Source: Rhexocercosporidium sp. MPI-PUGE-AT-0058 (taxonomy: Eukaryota; Ascomycota; Leotiomycetes; Helotiales). From it: a stretch of 64,000 nt of DNA. Shown here piece by piece: positions 12,450 to 23,973 of the stretch. The stretch covers positions 62,001 to 126,000 of the forward strand of contig JAGTJL010000020.1 in NCBI GenBank assembly GCA_020746875.1, read 5' to 3'. Position 1 is the stretch's first letter. Each line of letters starts with the position of its first letter. The notes beneath the pieces were generated by a model. It saw nothing but the letters and a program-made list of their open reading frames with translations, ran no database searches and was not told where the DNA came from. The translations under genes and the position numbers were made by a program.

Positions 12450-14436
12450 TCAGCGAGCTCCCACCCAATCAGGCCACTTTGGTGCCTCGCAAGGATTTTC
12501 CTTCGTCCAAGTCCTGATCCTCGTTAAATTCCATCCCGACCTCCACTCAATTCTATCACCATGTCCAGGTGCCGCGTATTTTCCCAGTCGGAACGAATGT
12601 CCGAGTTTGCATTTGGTGTCTCCGTGAACGTATTGGAAACATTCCGGCCTTGCTGTACAGGCTTTGGCGCAGTTCTCGAATGAAATATGGGCTACTTTTT
12701 CGATATCTGTTTGTTTCTGACGGTCAGCTCGCTTGAAGAGCCCTTTCAGAGGTTTTGGTGGGGTGTCTCCCTTGTTGGTGGATCGTTGAACTGGCTTTTG
12801 ATCTGGTTTGGACTCTTCAGCCTTCTCAACCTTTGCCATTTCCTCGGGTTCCAGCGATTTCTTGTCCCCATCTTTCCCTTCTATCTTTTCATCTCCTTCA
12901 GATTTCTGATTCCTATCTTGCTTATTTTTGACCCTCGCACCCTCAGCAAGAAGTGCCTTCTTTTCCTCTTCGACAGTCTTCGCCTTTGTCTTCTCAGACT
13001 CCACTTTCCCATCCTCTTTCTTCTTCGCATCTCCTTTCCCCTTTTCTTTCTCCACATCTAGCCTATCCTCTTTCGCCCACTTATTCTCTAGCTTGCTCAA
13101 CTCTTCTGCCGAGTACGTCATCCCATGGGCTAGATTATCCCAATTCTCCCTCTCGTCCACTAGAAGCGGCTCCACGAATTGAAAGTATAGATCCGAGAAG
13201 ATGGTTTCCTTTAGAAGTTAGTACTCTCACCTTTCATTCCAAGCTACGAAAGCGATGATCAAAATTCACATTCGCTAATGGTTCCAACACCTCCCTCCTC
13301 CTCTCAAACCTCCAAATCGCACTCACCTCATGCGGCAGAACATGATGCATTGTAACAACCGGCTGACACCAAAGCTCACCCGGCCCATAACTGAACGTCG
13401 CCGGCTTCTCACCATGCAACATCGGTCCCGCACCTTGGACATTAACACCCTTCTCCTTCAACGCAATAGCCAGCGCCAGATCACCACAACAATGGCTCTT
13501 CATTCACTTGTCCCAACTAGCAGCAAGGCCCTGGGGTTGATCCGGACCGAGTAGTTTATTCATCGCTGCGTTGCTGAGGAAGTAGCCACTGCCACCGTGC
13601 ACGAAGGGCATGCCGCCTAACATAACGGGCGCGCCTAGATAGATGGGTTTGGTGGAGTCGAGTCTGGAGAGCCATTCTGCAAGGTTGCTCCAGACGACAT
13701 AGGAGTCTGTTTCGACGAAGACGTACCATTTACTTCCTGGGCGCATCTCGAAGGTTTGTTCGGCCATGTGGATGAATTTATATTTATCTAGTTTCCAACC
13801 TGCCCGGTTGTCGCCTTTTGCGCGCTCTTTCAGGTCGGAGATGTCTTGTCCGGTGCGTTGGTACCGCCGGATGTCTCTGTAGATGGCGAAGTCGGGATCG
13901 GTCTCCTTGAGGGCCTGGTCGACGTTGCGGAGGGCATCGTGGATAAGGAAGGGGCCAAGGGATGATTGGAGATCAGAGAAGATGAGGAGGGCGAGGGGGT
14001 CAAGGTAGCGCAGAGTTGTCCCGATTTGAATCGAGAGGTGGGAGACTTCTTGGGCGCCAGTTTTGATTATGAGCGTTATGCCTGAGGAGCGAAGACGCGC
14101 GATGATTGACTGTTCCGGGGGGAGTACGAGTGGTGTTGGTGGGGGTGGGGGTTGGAGGGCACAGGTTTGGGTTTCGGTTGCTGTTATGTATTGGGTTTCG
14201 GTTGTGGTTGTTGGTGTGATGATGGATTGGATGATGGGTTCGCAAGCTGAAGTGAGGTCCGAGGCGAAGGATTGGAGATGATGAATGGGATGAGTGCTGT
14301 TCAGGTACAAAGATAGAGTTTTGGTGTCGAACTGGGGGAAGCGATGGGTAGGGTGCAAGTAAAAGACCGCGAGAAGGATGAAGACGAGTAAGATAACGAC
14401 ATTTCCTGGCACTCGCCTGAGCAGCGATTGAGCCAT
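12450..14436 (-). CDS. GT31/fringe-like glycosyltransferase with C-terminal PAN/apple-like module, interrupted by in-frame TGA
   Basis: Two exons, 14436-13327 and 13208-12450, with a 118-bp intron that restores VTMHHVLPHE-ETIFSDLYFQ. The product is a type II membrane protein: a short cytosolic N-terminus, a transmembrane anchor at about residues 12-29, a Thr/Pro-rich stem, then a fringe-like catalytic domain with WYVFVETDSYVVW (an E-T-D variant of DxD), FVHGGSGYFLS and the CCGD motif. The tail has a strongly charged Lys/Glu coiled segment and a Cys-rich PAN/apple-like block (FENCAKACTARPECFQYV). Such proteins act in the Golgi. Codon 311 (13506-13504) is TGA exactly between SWDK and MKSHCCGD, where the frame otherwise continues perfectly; Trp (TGG) is the simplest ancestor. 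No splice could skip it without removing CCGD. The gene is either a recent pseudogene or carries a sequence error. The start was placed at the ATG before the anchor. Confidence 0.82.
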
Positions 14437-15178
14437 ATTCGGTCTTAAGAGAGAAGTGGTTTTCCGTGGTGAGAATTTGAAGTGCGATTTTGAGAGAGTA
14501 AAGGATACGTTGCTTGGCAAGAGTCGATCTTGAGGCTGAGACATTCTTTCCATTCCGATTGAATGTGCATGGATATCGAAGCAAGGAGAGACTGATATGA
14601 AATACCAGAGCACGCCACTTCTGAGATATGAGATCTCTCGAAATGAAAGAGCGGTCCAGACTTCATTTTCTGTTTTCTTCTGGTCATTCTTTCCATCGGA
14701 GGTTGCTCCCAAATGTGACGAATGACCGATGAATGAAAAAAAGAAAAAGAAAAAGAATACCCTCAGCATACCGTCACTTGCAACATATGTCGAGCCGACA
14801 TATCCAACGAAAGGTAAAGAAATTCATACTCTACCATACGAGACTCAATTCAAATCAAATACAGCGTCCTGAGGACAGATAATGTGGAAAATGTATCCAG
14901 CAGGAGACGGGAAGCTTTGAATTCCGAGGATCGGGGGCATAGCCACTTGACCTGATAATACCTATAAAGGCGATCCAATCAAAGGGGATAAGTGAAGGGA
15001 ATTTGAAAGCAGAAGATTAATTTGACGCCACTATGCCGCTACCAGCAGTCCGCAAAAGACAAATAGGTATCAGAGTCATATGCCTGTTTCTCGTGTCCTC
15101 CATACGCGCCAGAATTATCCGAAGAAATCATAAAAATTGTTGTTAAATAGCCATGTCCCCACCATCCAGATGAATCAA
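14437..15178. other. Intergenic, upstream of the glycosyltransferase gene
   Basis: The region holds the upstream part of the minus-strand glycosyltransferase gene, which stays open in frame to 14769 but with a poly-Phe-coding A/T run at 14738-14757 that looks non-coding. It also holds the 3' flank of the F-box gene. No other gene was seen. Confidence 0.5.
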
Positions 15179-18100
15179 TCACAACTTCCCAGTAAGGACG
15201 TCCCGCTCAAATATCCGTACGCTGGTGACATCCGAGAAGCGAATACCGTCGATTGTCTCAATCCGCAATCCAGTCTTGACAATTCCATCCTCGTCGTCCG
15301 AGCTATCCGGAAAATCGTATTTACTTTCCTCGCTCCATCCACCGGAAGTAGCGACTGCAGCACTTCCCATCACTAACTCCGCAAGAGCTTTCGCACTTGT
15401 CCAATTCATTTCCTTGCCCTTGCCCTTTTTGTCGACTTTGGGTTTTAGCATTGGCTTGCGACGAACCAATCGATCAAGTGCTTGATCCACCGCGAGATAT
15501 TCGAGCTTCATGCTAGGGTTATGACAGACGACATCGACGGCGAACCTGCGGAACTCCCGAAAGGCAAACGTGCAGTTATCTTCGGGGTTGTCGAAAGTGA
15601 TGACATGTAATACGCGGAGTTGAGTTAGATCAGACATGTATTGCATAAGAGTGTGCTTTGAACTGTTAGTTTGGTTATCAAGAACAGGGGAGCAAGGAAT
15701 TTACCATTGTACGAATCCCAACGCTGCAGCCCAACTCCTCCAAGTTCTTTGCACGTTCGCAAACCAGCATGGCAGTCTTGATATTGAAACTCCAGTCTGT
15801 TGAGATGGTATCATTCCGGACGACCAAGATCCTCAAGGTTGGCGCATGCTTCTTCAAGACTACCTTTCGGATTTGTTCGATAGTGACGGTAGACTTTAAT
15901 GCATTGCTCTCAACACGATCTTTAGAAACTCGCTCCATCATAACAAGTTCGGTCAGCTTATCTAATTGGGACAGGCATATCAGGAACGCCATTGTGACGT
16001 TATCAGTGTGAACCTTGTGAAGTGGTAAAGGCGAAAGCTTGTTCTCTCTTGCCAACAGATTCCAGAAGGGGGACTGTGGTCCAACATTGAGCAGGGTGAT
16101 GCTTTGCAGAACATTAAGATCAACGCCTCGCGATAAGACCGATGCTTTGATGGGAATCATGTATATGGAAAGGGTGTCCAGCGTCAGACCACGAGTACTG
16201 CGAATGTACTCGCTCATCGCCTGGCCAAGATATGCCTTTCCGCGAGATCGTTCCTTCAGTTCCAAGAGGTGCTCATTAACGATGTTCATACCGATAGAGA
16301 GCTGGCTAACTCTTTGAGATACACCTTGGATTGCGGCTTTGGCTTGGGCAACCAGCTGCTTTTGAGTCTCATTGATGGTCGCACCGGATTCTAGCTTCGC
16401 AGTGAATTCTTCAACCCTTTCGGCCCACATGTCGCCTTCTTGTTCCATTGCAACGACTGTAGACACCATATCTGCATGCTGTTCAAGGACTTCTCGTAGC
16501 TCGGCTTTGCTTTGCTCGTCAAGTTCGTAAGGATATTCATTTTCTTTGCTGTTGGAAACTGGGTCGGTCGCCACGGCCTCGGCAACAATTGGCTCGTCCT
16601 CGTTGGAGGTAGCAGATAGCTCATTGGCGGCGACCGTTGGCTCGTCGGGGGCAACTTCTGGTGCCGGTGTTTCAGAATCGATAATTAGCTCACCCCCTTC
16701 TGGCTCCTCAATATCGATATCATCTGGGTTCGAGACATCAGAACCTTCCTTAGGCTTTTTCTTCTCGGGCGCATCGAAAAGACCTGGCTCATCAGCCGCA
16801 GCACCTGTCATGACGACTACATCCTCGACTCCATCGGTACTTGCGCTTGATGAAGCCGGGGTTGCCTTTGCAGTACTGCTTCCTATACTAGCAGGTGCCT
16901 TTTCCGCTTTCTTCTCTGTAGCATCGAGATACAGCTGGGCAGCCTTCTCGATCAACGCTAGTGTTTCCTTACCCTCAACCGAGAGATCGCCTCCTGGTTT
17001 GACATGACTCATTAGCTTGGCAGCAACAGGCGCCAAATTCCGGATGAATCGTCTCTTTGGGTCTTCTTCGAGCTTCGGCTTTTCACTCTCAACCTTTAGA
17101 ACGGTTGGCGCTTGTGGTTTTGGCTTTGGTGGAGCATTCTCTATGCCGAAGATCGTTCCGAGGGCGGCTTCCTGCTTCTTCTTTTCTTCCTGCGCCTTGA
17201 GTATCTTGCAAGGACCATTAGGATCCGCTGCACCTAAAGCTGGGTTGGTTGGAGGAAGTCCAGAAGGAGGGATGAGCTGGCCAAATTCATCTTCTTGATC
17301 TGAATCATCATCAGACGGTGGATCAGGCAGTGGTTTGCGAGATCTGTTGATGAGCGCATCAGAGAAAGACAACTTCAGCGAGCTCAAGGTCGAAGAACTA
17401 TTCCGAATGCAATCCTTCAAATCGTCCAGGTAATCTAAAGTATCCATTTCCAGAACCGTCAGCGTCTTTAGCTCCTTGAAGCTGCCAAACGTTGGGGGGG
17501 CCTTGGCCTCAACTTTTGCCCCTGGTGGTTGGAGGTATATTTTGGCAATCTGGTTTCCAAAAGGAAAGGAGTTCGGGCTACCTGCTGGCACTGGGAGTAT
17601 GGGAGGGAGGGGATGAAGTATGGAGCCTGGCAGAGACGAATCGACCTCTCCGGGGGCTGGAGGAAGGATGGAGTTTGGAAGAGGTGGGAGGGGTTGGTAT
17701 GTGGAGGGACCTGGTTGCATTCGTATATGCAAATGCTTCAGAGCCTTAATCTTGTGCAATTCTTTCCAGACTGGACGACTCAGTTCGACTCGAATATCCC
17801 ATCTGCAAATATTAGTATGGCTCTCCGAAGATTGGGCAAACTGACTGGAATCTTTCAAGAGATTTAGCCTGTCGCAGGGTTAGGAGCAACAAGGTATTCA
17901 TGAACTTGCCACAGCTCAGTTCATTCGAGTAAGCTCGATATGCCAGTTGTCCCTTGAGTCCACCGCTTTGTGTCTCCATGATGAATTCCTTCAAGTATTG
18001 GCCATAATTGTAGTCACTGGTGACGAATGTGTCCAAACCCCCCGCAAGGCTGTCAAACGGGTAATCGTTGGAAGGGTCATCTTCGTCGGGGAAAAGGATA

Positions 18101-18565
18101 TGGAAGCTGCGGTATATTCTTTCAGCAGCCAAGTCGCGGAACTGCTTTGATACCAGGGAGAGGGCGATGAGGTCGGGGGAAGAGGTCTCAAGTTGATAAT
18201 GTTAGCTTCTTGTGCAGATATATTGAGACGCAGCCTGGTGCCCTACAGCGGGAGGCAAATTTACTGACATGTTTGAATATCTCCTTCTTTGTTTCCAGCG
18301 GCAGATCAGAAAAGGTGAGCTTCTTTGCTGGATTCGCTGGCTCAGTTGACACCGGTGCAGATATCGGGCTGGCTATCGGTGAAGCCATGGTGGAGGTAGT
18401 AGATGTTGGGGATGTGGAGCTCTGGGCTGCGGAGGCGGGCATGGGCGCATTCATTTCTTGTAGGCCAAGGACGTACAATGATCGATGCCAAACATCATCC
18501 AGCTGGGGATTCCTGATGGGCGTAGTACCTCTGCGTCTGGAGTGAACGGGAGGAATGCCTGGCAT
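15179..18565 (-). CDS. F-box protein, large (1070 aa), with LRR-like C-terminal part
   Basis: Four exons: 18565-18269, 18186-17846, 17802-15705, 15655-15179, in a closed frame. An F-box spans the first intron: LTFSDLPLETKKEIFKH joins SSPDLIALSLVSKQFRDLAA. The first ~60 residues before it are Ser/Thr/Pro/Ala-rich. The middle contains Pro-rich stretches and a long acidic Ala/Glu/Ser segment (coded about 16450-17000) that is probably disordered. The flanks read like leucine-rich repeat strands (for example LKTLTVLEMDTLDYLDDL and LRILVVRNDTIS). The expected role is substrate adaptor of an SCF ubiquitin ligase; the substrate is unknown. An upstream in-frame ATG exists at 18793, but a TATATAA element on the minus strand at 18771-18765 lies just after it, so transcription probably starts downstream and the ATG at 18565 is preferred. 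Confidence 0.8.
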
Positions 18566-18764
18566 TGTACGAAAGACAAGGCAGAGACGGCTGAAGACAA
18601 AGCTGAAAGATGAGGCGGAGATGTTTCTGGGGTCCAGTCCAGGAAGCGAGGCGAGGCGGAGGCGGAGGAAGAGTGGAGCGGCTATGGCAGGCTGCCAGGC
18701 GCTAAGACTTAGGCGAGCGTGGGGGAGCGGAGCGGAAGCGGGCGGGATGAAGCTGCTTGTATGC

Positions 18765-18771
18765 TTATATA
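18765..18771 (-). promoter_or_regulatory. TATA-box-like element of the F-box gene
   Basis: The minus strand reads TATATAA about 200 bp upstream of the preferred ATG at 18565. Its position argues against the further upstream in-frame ATG at 18793 as start. Functional assignment is inference. Confidence 0.4.
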
Positions 18772-19442
18772 ATATTTGTGGTGAAGCGAGCATCTAAGAA
18801 GGTGTTGTTTTGTTGTTTCGTTGCCCATTTTAATGTCACAAAAACATTGTAAATTTGTGAATATGTCGATGATAGCAGTGGGAGAAGTGGCATTTCGCTT
18901 GAGTCTAAAGGTGTCGTAGGAGAATTACCCGCTTTCACTACTCGGTTTCGTTGAAAATGAAGGAATCATGGCTGGTAACAGAGACCAGTATGCTCGCTGC
19001 CAGAAGAAGAGGGAGGAGCCTCTAATCACGACAATTTGGAAAGAAAATATCAAGGACCCAATATTGAAAGTCACCTAGGTATGGAGCCAGCAGCAAGTAT
19101 AAATATCTACAAGTATATAGGGTGAAGGGTCCAGCTAATATGCTCAGCATAGATCCAAGGCGGATTGCGAGTCATCTACATCTCCTCTAATCCTCGAGCT
19201 TCAAGTGGCAGTAGAAAGGAGAAAGAAGGACCTTAAAGCCGAACATGTTGATACCAAATCCTTTCATTTCAATCTCAGAATCTCTAGTGTCATGTCAAGA
19301 GTCGTTTTCATTGCCACATTTGCGACATGAAATTGCCAAGGAGCCAGGACCTTAGGAATCTGGTGAACATCCATTTGAATGCCATTGAATTCCAACACTC
19401 CACCACGACAAATGGTGTATAGGAGTAGCACATTTCACACAG
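18772..19442. other. Intergenic between F-box gene and HET relic
   Basis: Only short, unsupported open frames. It contains the shared upstream region of the divergent F-box gene and the HET pseudogene. Nothing else was recognised. Confidence 0.5.
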
Positions 19443-21026
19443 ATGCAGCACTATCAATACACCCCCCTTGCAGCAGACGGTTCCAGCATCCGCCTCCTCC
19501 GCATCGCCCACTCTCCAGACTCCCAGTAGTCGGACTTACTTCAATGCGAGATCTTCCACGACTCCCTCGACACCACTACGTTCGAAGCCCTGTCATACGT
19601 ATGAGGCACCAGCACAAAAACCGTCCCTCTCTCAATCTCCGGGTTCACCGTCCCCATCCCCATCACCATTAACCTCGACACCGCATCTCGCAGTCTCCGC
19701 CCTCTCCAAACAGACGAGCCATGAATCCTCTAGATCGACACGATATGTATCGATCAGAGGAACATCGAGGAGCGCGGGCAACAAATCCAACTTATCTGGG
19801 AGATTTACAGTCGGGCTGTTGCTCTGACGGTGTGGTTGGGCCTTGAGGAGGGGTGAGCCGATGGCTATGGCTGGGTTTGGGAACAGGGAGACGCATTGGA
19901 GACTTGAGGACAGGAAGATTTGGCATCCTAACGAGTAGTAATCCGTGTAATTGTCATGCAGGAGTTTTAAGACTGAGCCGCTAACCGCGGGGGTAGAAGC
20001 GCTTCTGAGGAGGCCGTGGTTTTAGACGAGGGTGGGTGAGTGATCTATTTTTTTCTACCTGCGATTTGAAAAGGAGTACCGCTCAAGGATCTAGGTTCTA
20101 CAACAAGTCGCCGCTGCAAAAAAGCTCTATATAGCATGTAGCGACATCACTATTCGAGGAGAAGATTTCTACGAAGAGAACAACGGCATCATATGCTTCT
20201 ACGCCTCATTCACAGATGATGCGGCTGTATCGACAGTTCTGGAATTCATGAACTGACATCACCAATCCTCCAAGCTGCTACCATGCCAGTCTCACTTTTG
20301 ATCGAAATGTTCCGATCTTGGGAAGCGACGAATCCTCGAGATTAAGGTCTACGGGCTCTTAGGTCTCCCATCAGATGCCAAGAACACTCCCTCCCTACGC
20401 CCAGCTTACAGACTGTCCCAATCCCAGATCGCACTGAAAGTCATCGAGTTCGCTCTCCCAGACAGCAAGATCATTTTAACGAACGCCAAGACAAACGGCG
20501 TAATATTCGACGTCGATGCCATGCTCATCGGACGAATCATGACGAAATCTAGTAGGGGCAACACGCGGTATTGGGATTTCGACAGCAAGCGGTATGAATC
20601 GCATAGTACGGGTATTTTGAAAGCAAGTTGCACCCTCGAGCAGTAGAGTTTATTTGAGAAATGCTAGATGATTAAAATGCCGAACGAGCGCAAGTTGCAA
20701 CTGAGTGATTTCGTGTGCGTTCTTCGAGGGGCGAGATTGCCGTCAATTTTGAGTCCGAATAGGAAGGATGGGACGTATACTCTTGAGTGCTGGCTACGCC
20801 TGAGCTGTTGCCGAATAGGACGTATAGGGTCCCGCTCCTTGAGACGTTGTGGGCTGATCCTTTGGGGAAGTTGGAGGACGTGCATGATGGGGAGGCGTTT
20901 GGGTTGAAGTTGAGGTTGCCTTGGAATCCGTTCTCGCCGCTGAAGCCGTCGCAGAGGAGTCAGATGGGGGCGCCGATGTGGGATGTTAGGTGGGAGAATA
21001 CTTTGAATGCTCTTAGGAGACAGTAG
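19443..21026 (+). pseudogene. Heterokaryon-incompatibility (HET) domain protein, degenerate
   Basis: Frames read from ATG 19443 show the three hallmarks of the HET domain in order: FEALSYV-stop-G (19584-19607), IDTICIDQRNIEER (from 19734) and EIYSRAVALTVWLGL. Further on come ALLRRPWF, then after a probable former intron QQVAAAKKLYIACSDITIRG, KVYGLLGLPSDAKNT, and the HET C-terminal type LSDFVCVLRGARLP. The frame is broken by TAG 19527, TGA 19602, TGA 19722, TAG 19731, TAG 20023 and by at least one frameshift between 20790 and 20820. Two of the stops replace the Trp of SYVWG and LWID. Intact relatives are cytosolic proteins that trigger cell death on non-self fusion. The copy cannot make a functional protein. 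The downstream limit is uncertain; degenerate coding-like frames continue to about 21735. Confidence 0.82.
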
Positions 21027-23973
21027 GGTGGTCTGCCGCGTGAAACTACCCGAGGGAGTTGAGGGGATTGTTATTTTGAAGGGAGATGTGCTTGAGGTAA
21101 TCTTAGAATTGGGTATTGTGACCACCACTTCCTTTGTTTTGTATCTCTCCGGGTCGATGATTGTAGACAATTTTAGTGAAGTTCGAGAGATACCTCAAGG
21201 AATTTCAAAGCTCATCGATATGTGTCTCATCTTATCGCATGGCCAGTTGTTTGTTCCATCCTACTAGAGCCATTCTGTAGGTTCGACGTTCAGGTCTAAC
21301 ATTCGTGCGATATCAGACTTGCAGATACGATCCATCGGAATAGCTACAGAGTTTGGAGTTGACGATCCTCGACTGGAGGGAATCCTTCGCCGAGAAGCCC
21401 ATCTATCCGAGATAGAGTATGGAGATGCGCGTGATTATAGCAGATTTGGAGAATTAGATGTGTCTCCTTCCCTTCTGTTCTAAGTGGTGCTCCTCGATAG
21501 AAAGATTATAAAGTTGAGCTTGAGTTATTGTAGCGACGGGGTTCTGTCTCGGACTCCGAATTGGGAAAAGCAGAGTGATAGCTTCGAAGTTGTGCTATTG
21601 GCCAAACAATATATGGTTTACGACGAGAAAACTCGTAGGAGGGTGTGGCATACGTTCTGGAATATGTTGAGAAAAAGTGATGGTACTTACGTGCTGGTTG
21701 AGATTACTATTTCCAATAAGATGAAGGGCGTGTGATTATTGACTAAGTTAAAACCGAAATTACCGTAAAGCTAGAGTTATTTTTTCTGTGTTGAGTCTGG
21801 TCTCGCCGCACTTTCCGTCTTTACACTTTCACATAAACATCTGCTTAAGCAGTGCGGGCATAGCCGGGTCGAGAAGTAGATTCATTTGGCATTTGGAACG
21901 ATTCTCCTCAAGCCTGGGCTGGATCAAATCCTTGACAGGTGCAAGACGTAGTGGAGAGTCTTTTGATCAAGTGGTCCCATCAGAAACACCCTAGCATGTT
22001 AGTCAAAGTTATCTTTCTCCACTTCAAAGGCGATCAATAGGTACCAGTGCCAAGGCGTTGGGTTGGACATATTGTACCTAGCCCGGGCTAGCTGAGATTG
22101 GAGAAGTCCTCCCCGCTAGCGACGGATACCCTCCGTTCGTGCGTCTGGGAGAAGATAGAGGCGGTCAGATACGGAGGAGAGGTTGCAGCTGGACTCAGCC
22201 TCCACTGTTGCTTTTGATGTTACTTACAGTTCGCATGCAAATCAGGGGCCGGACGAGAACAAACCGGATGTCAGTGAGAGCGCCATAGAACCTTTCTAGA
22301 AGGTGATGCAGAGGAGAAGTAGCGATCCAACCAGTCAGTTCAGTTGGCAGGCTGGTAGATAGCGTCGCTTCGCTTCGATAGTTCAAACAGAAAGGAAAGA
22401 GGCGAGGGGCGTTAGGCGAGTAAGACTCGGATGGAACCCCGCTGCGGGGAGGGGGGCAGAGATTCGATTCAATTTTAATGTTCAGGCGGGAAGAAAGCCG
22501 AGATATCGTGAAGAAACGAATCCCACAATCCTCTGGAACGACCAATGCAAGCCACCGTTCTAGAAGGACGAGAATGAGTCGGAACGGGAAGTTCCCTGGA
22601 AAGGTTGTATCAACAGGTCTAGCGAGGTGAGCAATGTCACCAAGTCTCGGAAATGCTTCTTCATTCAGGTCAAGCTCACCTAAGGTTCTTGGGATTTCTT
22701 GTCCCGTCCTTGTCGGCCAAGAGATGCTAACGCATGCCAAGGTGTTGGAAAACTTACGTTGCGGAAGTCGACCGATGCCAGGGGCGGCAATGGAGCTGCA
22801 GTAATTGAGGGTTTTTATACCGCTCGTGTCTGATTGGATGTGCTGCATGCGTCCCTCTCCCCGCATTGGAAAAGCTAAAATGCCCCAAGGATCTACTTGT
22901 ACGGTGTTTGACGGTGGCTGTCAGGCAGATTCTGACATGCCCGACTGGCCTCTTTCTGGGGTTTTGGACACTGCTGATCTGGGGTTCATCGTCTATCTAT
23001 TTTCGCGGGGAGACCGATCACTACCTAAGGCAGGTAGACGCATGACATGACAGGACCGACAGGAAGGGAAAAACTGGGTAGCCCTCAGATGGCCATTGAT
23101 CTCACAGCACAACACAGCATGTCTTTACGGAATGAATACATATACGGTACGGGATCTGACGTATGCTGCAACTTCACAGCTTTCGAAAGTGATGTACATA
23201 TGTCCATCTTGGCTGCAGTATGGCAAACAAAAACCCATGCGCCGCGAATCCCACTCCTGATAGCGCGATGCCGACTCATGGCACAACTAACTCCCTCTAC
23301 AGTACTGTACAGGTGGTGAAGGCGTGTACCGTGGCGTAAGAAAGCATCGCCCAGACACGGGACAATACCGGGTAAGCTCACCAAGACTCTCGGCGCCATG
23401 GTGGCTTGAAGACGGGCCTGGAATGGCAGTGAGAGGCAGTAGGAAGTAAAAAGGTTGTCAAAAGGCCTGTGAAATGAAGGGAGGGGTGGTGGAGGTCGGA
23501 CCGAGACGGCAACGAATGTTTTTCGTGCCCACCCCGCACCCACAGGCGACCTACAGCAATTCCTCACATCTAGAGGCATTTCAGAACTGGTCATTCCCCT
23601 TGGCGCCCAGGAACTAGATGATGGGTTTGTGTTATCGTGCGAGGATACACGAAAGGTTGACATGGATGCGGAGGGATTGTTGCATGCACCTTGGCCTTGC
23701 CTGGAGCCTGGCTAGGAATTGTACGGAGCAGATGCTAGTTGGTGGGTGTAGTGGTCTATAGTCGAGAGTCCACTAGTGGAGGGGTCTGGGGCTCCATGAC
23801 TTGACAAGTGCTTCTCCATGGGGAGGGCTCGAAGGAGCTGAGATGGCGGGGGTATAAGTAAAGCCTGTCCCCAGAATCAGACAGATTTGGACAAGACAAC
23901 TTCTCGACAGTCTTCCTCTCTTCGACTTCTTCACTACTCTTTTCAACCTCTTCAAACTTATCACATCGCAAAC
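21027..23973. other. Intergenic with possible tail of the HET relic
   Basis: From 21027 to about 21735 several interrupted frames look coding-like (for example VVCRVKLPEGVEGIVILKGD at about 21028-21087) and may be the decayed end of the HET gene. From 21.74 to 23.97 kb nothing was recognised; two minus-strand open frames (22195-22866 and 23085-23663) have no domain signature. The last 120 bp are the transporter promoter. Confidence 0.4.
23853..23860 (+). promoter_or_regulatory. TATA-box-like element of the MFS transporter gene
   Basis: TATAAGTA stands about 120 bp before the transporter ATG and is followed by a pyrimidine-rich leader (TCTTCCTCTCTTCGACTTC), the usual architecture of strongly expressed fungal genes. 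Inference from motif and spacing. Confidence 0.4.

Noticed and set aside
14437..14769. Longer N-terminus for the glycosyltransferase
   Set aside because: It would start with a poly-Phe run and put more than 100 residues before the type II anchor; the ATG at 14436 gives the normal topology.
22195..22866. Open frame of 223 codons on the minus strand
   Set aside because: No domain signature or clear start context. It lies in a gene-poor stretch where chance frames of this size are plausible.
23085..23663. Open frame of 192 codons on the minus strand upstream of the transporter
   Set aside because: Overlaps the probable promoter of the transporter; composition is not protein-like and no family is recognised.
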